Positions 14,575 through 15,107 of a stretch of DNA of 15,107 nucleotides are shown here, in pieces (positions within the stretch are counted from its first letter, which is position 1; every line of letters begins with the position of its first letter). The notes beneath the pieces were generated by a model that worked only from the letters and a program-made list of their open reading frames with translations, was not told where the DNA came from and did no database searches. The position numbers and the translations under genes were made by a program. The DNA is taken from assembly GCA_964496755.1 (NCBI GenBank), contig CAZCBD010000050.1, positions 1 to 15,107 of the forward strand, written 5' to 3'. The stretch comes from CAZCBD01 sp964496755. Its GTDB lineage: Bacteria > Bacteroidota > Ignavibacteria > Ignavibacteriales > Melioribacteraceae.

Positions 14575-15107
14575 TTATTTATTGTTGGTTGCTGATTTAT
14601 TCGGTTTGCCATTTTGTTTGCCGTACGGTTTTCTTTTGTAATTATTCCTTCTCTGTTTGCTATAATTTTTTTTAACCTGAATATCTTCTTTCTTTTCTCT
14701 TGTGGGTAAAGGTACCGGTTTTAATAGATTTTCATCCGGTTCGGAATAAATAAATTTTTTACCTATGTATTTTTCAATATCCGGAATATTAAAAGAATCA
14801 TCTTCGGAAGCAAAAGCAATAGAACTGCCCAATTTACCTGCTCTTCCGGTTCTTCCTATGCGATGCACATAATCTTCCGGATTTTCAGGCAAATTATAAT
14901 TAACAACAAATGACACGTCCTTAATATGAATACCTCTTCCTGCTACATCTGTTGCAATTAGTACTTTTGTTTTTCCCGATTTAAAATCATCAAGAGTTTT
15001 AAGACGTTTTCGCTGATCAATCTCACCTGAAATTTGTTCGCAATCTATTCCGTTTTCATAAAGTCGCTTGGCTATATGTTTTGCCTCATCTCTCCTATTG
15101 CAAAATA
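14575..15107 (-). CDS. DEAD-box RNA helicase, C-terminal part (RhlB-like), 5' end outside window
   Basis: The C-terminal 176 residues of an ATP-dependent RNA helicase. The frame is open from the right edge; a GTG at 14916 is internal and is not the start. Motifs of the second RecA-like domain are present in order: FCNRRDEA (motif IV), SGEIDQRKRLKTLDDFKSG, VLIATDVAGRGIHI (motif V) and YVHRIGRTGRAG (motif VI). SSIAFASEDDSFNIPDIEKYIG after motif VI is close to the RhlB pattern. The protein ends in a basic, asparagine- and lysine-rich tail (RRNNYKRKPYGKQNGK), usual for RNA binding in such helicases. The N-terminal domain with Walker A and DEAD lies outside the window. The gene leads a closely spaced leftward group with the GNAT-fold and exported-protein genes. 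Confidence 0.95.
   Translation of the reverse strand, partial: FCNRRDEAKHIAKRLYENGIDCEQISGEIDQRKRLKTLDDFKSGKTKVLIATDVAGRGIHIKDVSFVVNYNLPENPEDYVHRIGRTGRAGKLGSSIAFASEDDSFNIPDIEKYIGKKFIYSEPDENLLKPVPLPTREKKEDIQVKKNYSKQRRNNYKRKPYGKQNGKPNKSATNNK

Noticed and set aside
14575..14916. A separate 113-codon gene starting at GTG 14916.
   Set aside because: The same frame continues upstream to the window edge and encodes helicase motifs IV and V, so this GTG is an internal valine codon.
1..15107. A defence island, prophage or mobile element.
   Set aside because: All genes are housekeeping or chemotaxis types with matching base composition; there are no transposase, integrase, toxin or nuclease genes and no flanking repeats.

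Overview
The window is an AT-rich bacterial chromosomal segment (roughly 30% G+C by eye) with short intergenic gaps. Four of its divergent upstream regions carry a perfect TAnnTTTG octamer, the -7 element typical of Bacteroidota and relatives. It also has an ssb gene directly followed by a GldE-like CNNM/CBS protein, several TTG and GTG starts, and a CheZ-like protein. Together these suggest a motile member of the Bacteroidota/Chlorobiota/Ignavibacteria group. Ignavibacteria is my best guess, but this is inference from gene content, not a database placement. I see no insertion sequence, phage gene, CRISPR array, rRNA or tRNA, and no gene-free stretch over 300 bases.

Layout. 1-1823 (minus): ssb, then a CNNM/CBS membrane protein, then the first codons of a third gene running off the left edge. 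1984-3750 (plus): a YgiQ-type radical SAM protein. 3782-6162 (minus): an ExeA/MshM-like AAA ATPase followed by an unusual 505-residue CheW with a long charged, repeat-rich N-terminal extension. 6304-7482 (plus): a TraB/PrgY-family membrane protein. 7514-8395 (minus): a YhcC/YtqA-type radical SAM protein whose natural start appears to be disrupted by one base in a homopolymer. 8541-10234 (plus): smpB and tyrS, ending in a strong two-way terminator shared with the convergent gene. 10282-10773 (minus): a normal-size CheW. 10957-12869 (plus): a CheZ-like phosphatase followed 8 bases later by an RlmG/RsmC-type rRNA methyltransferase. 12914-15107 (minus): the C-terminal part of an RhlB-like DEAD-box helicase, a GNAT-fold protein and a small exported protein, closely packed in one direction.

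How the genes relate. Most are housekeeping: translation and ribosome rescue (tyrS, smpB, RlmG), RNA metabolism (helicase), DNA metabolism (ssb). The thread that stands out is chemotaxis. There are two CheW paralogues, one of them fused to a long low-complexity tether and placed behind an ExeA-like ATPase. There is also a CheZ-like protein with the catalytic Asp/Gln pair and a C-terminal CheY-binding-like peptide, divergent from the short cheW across a region holding a 33-bp inverted repeat. No CheA, CheY or receptor gene lies in the window, so these parts must work with partners encoded elsewhere.

The observations most worth following are the CheZ-like gene, the ATPase plus extended-CheW pair, and the apparent one-base break at the start of the YhcC-like gene.
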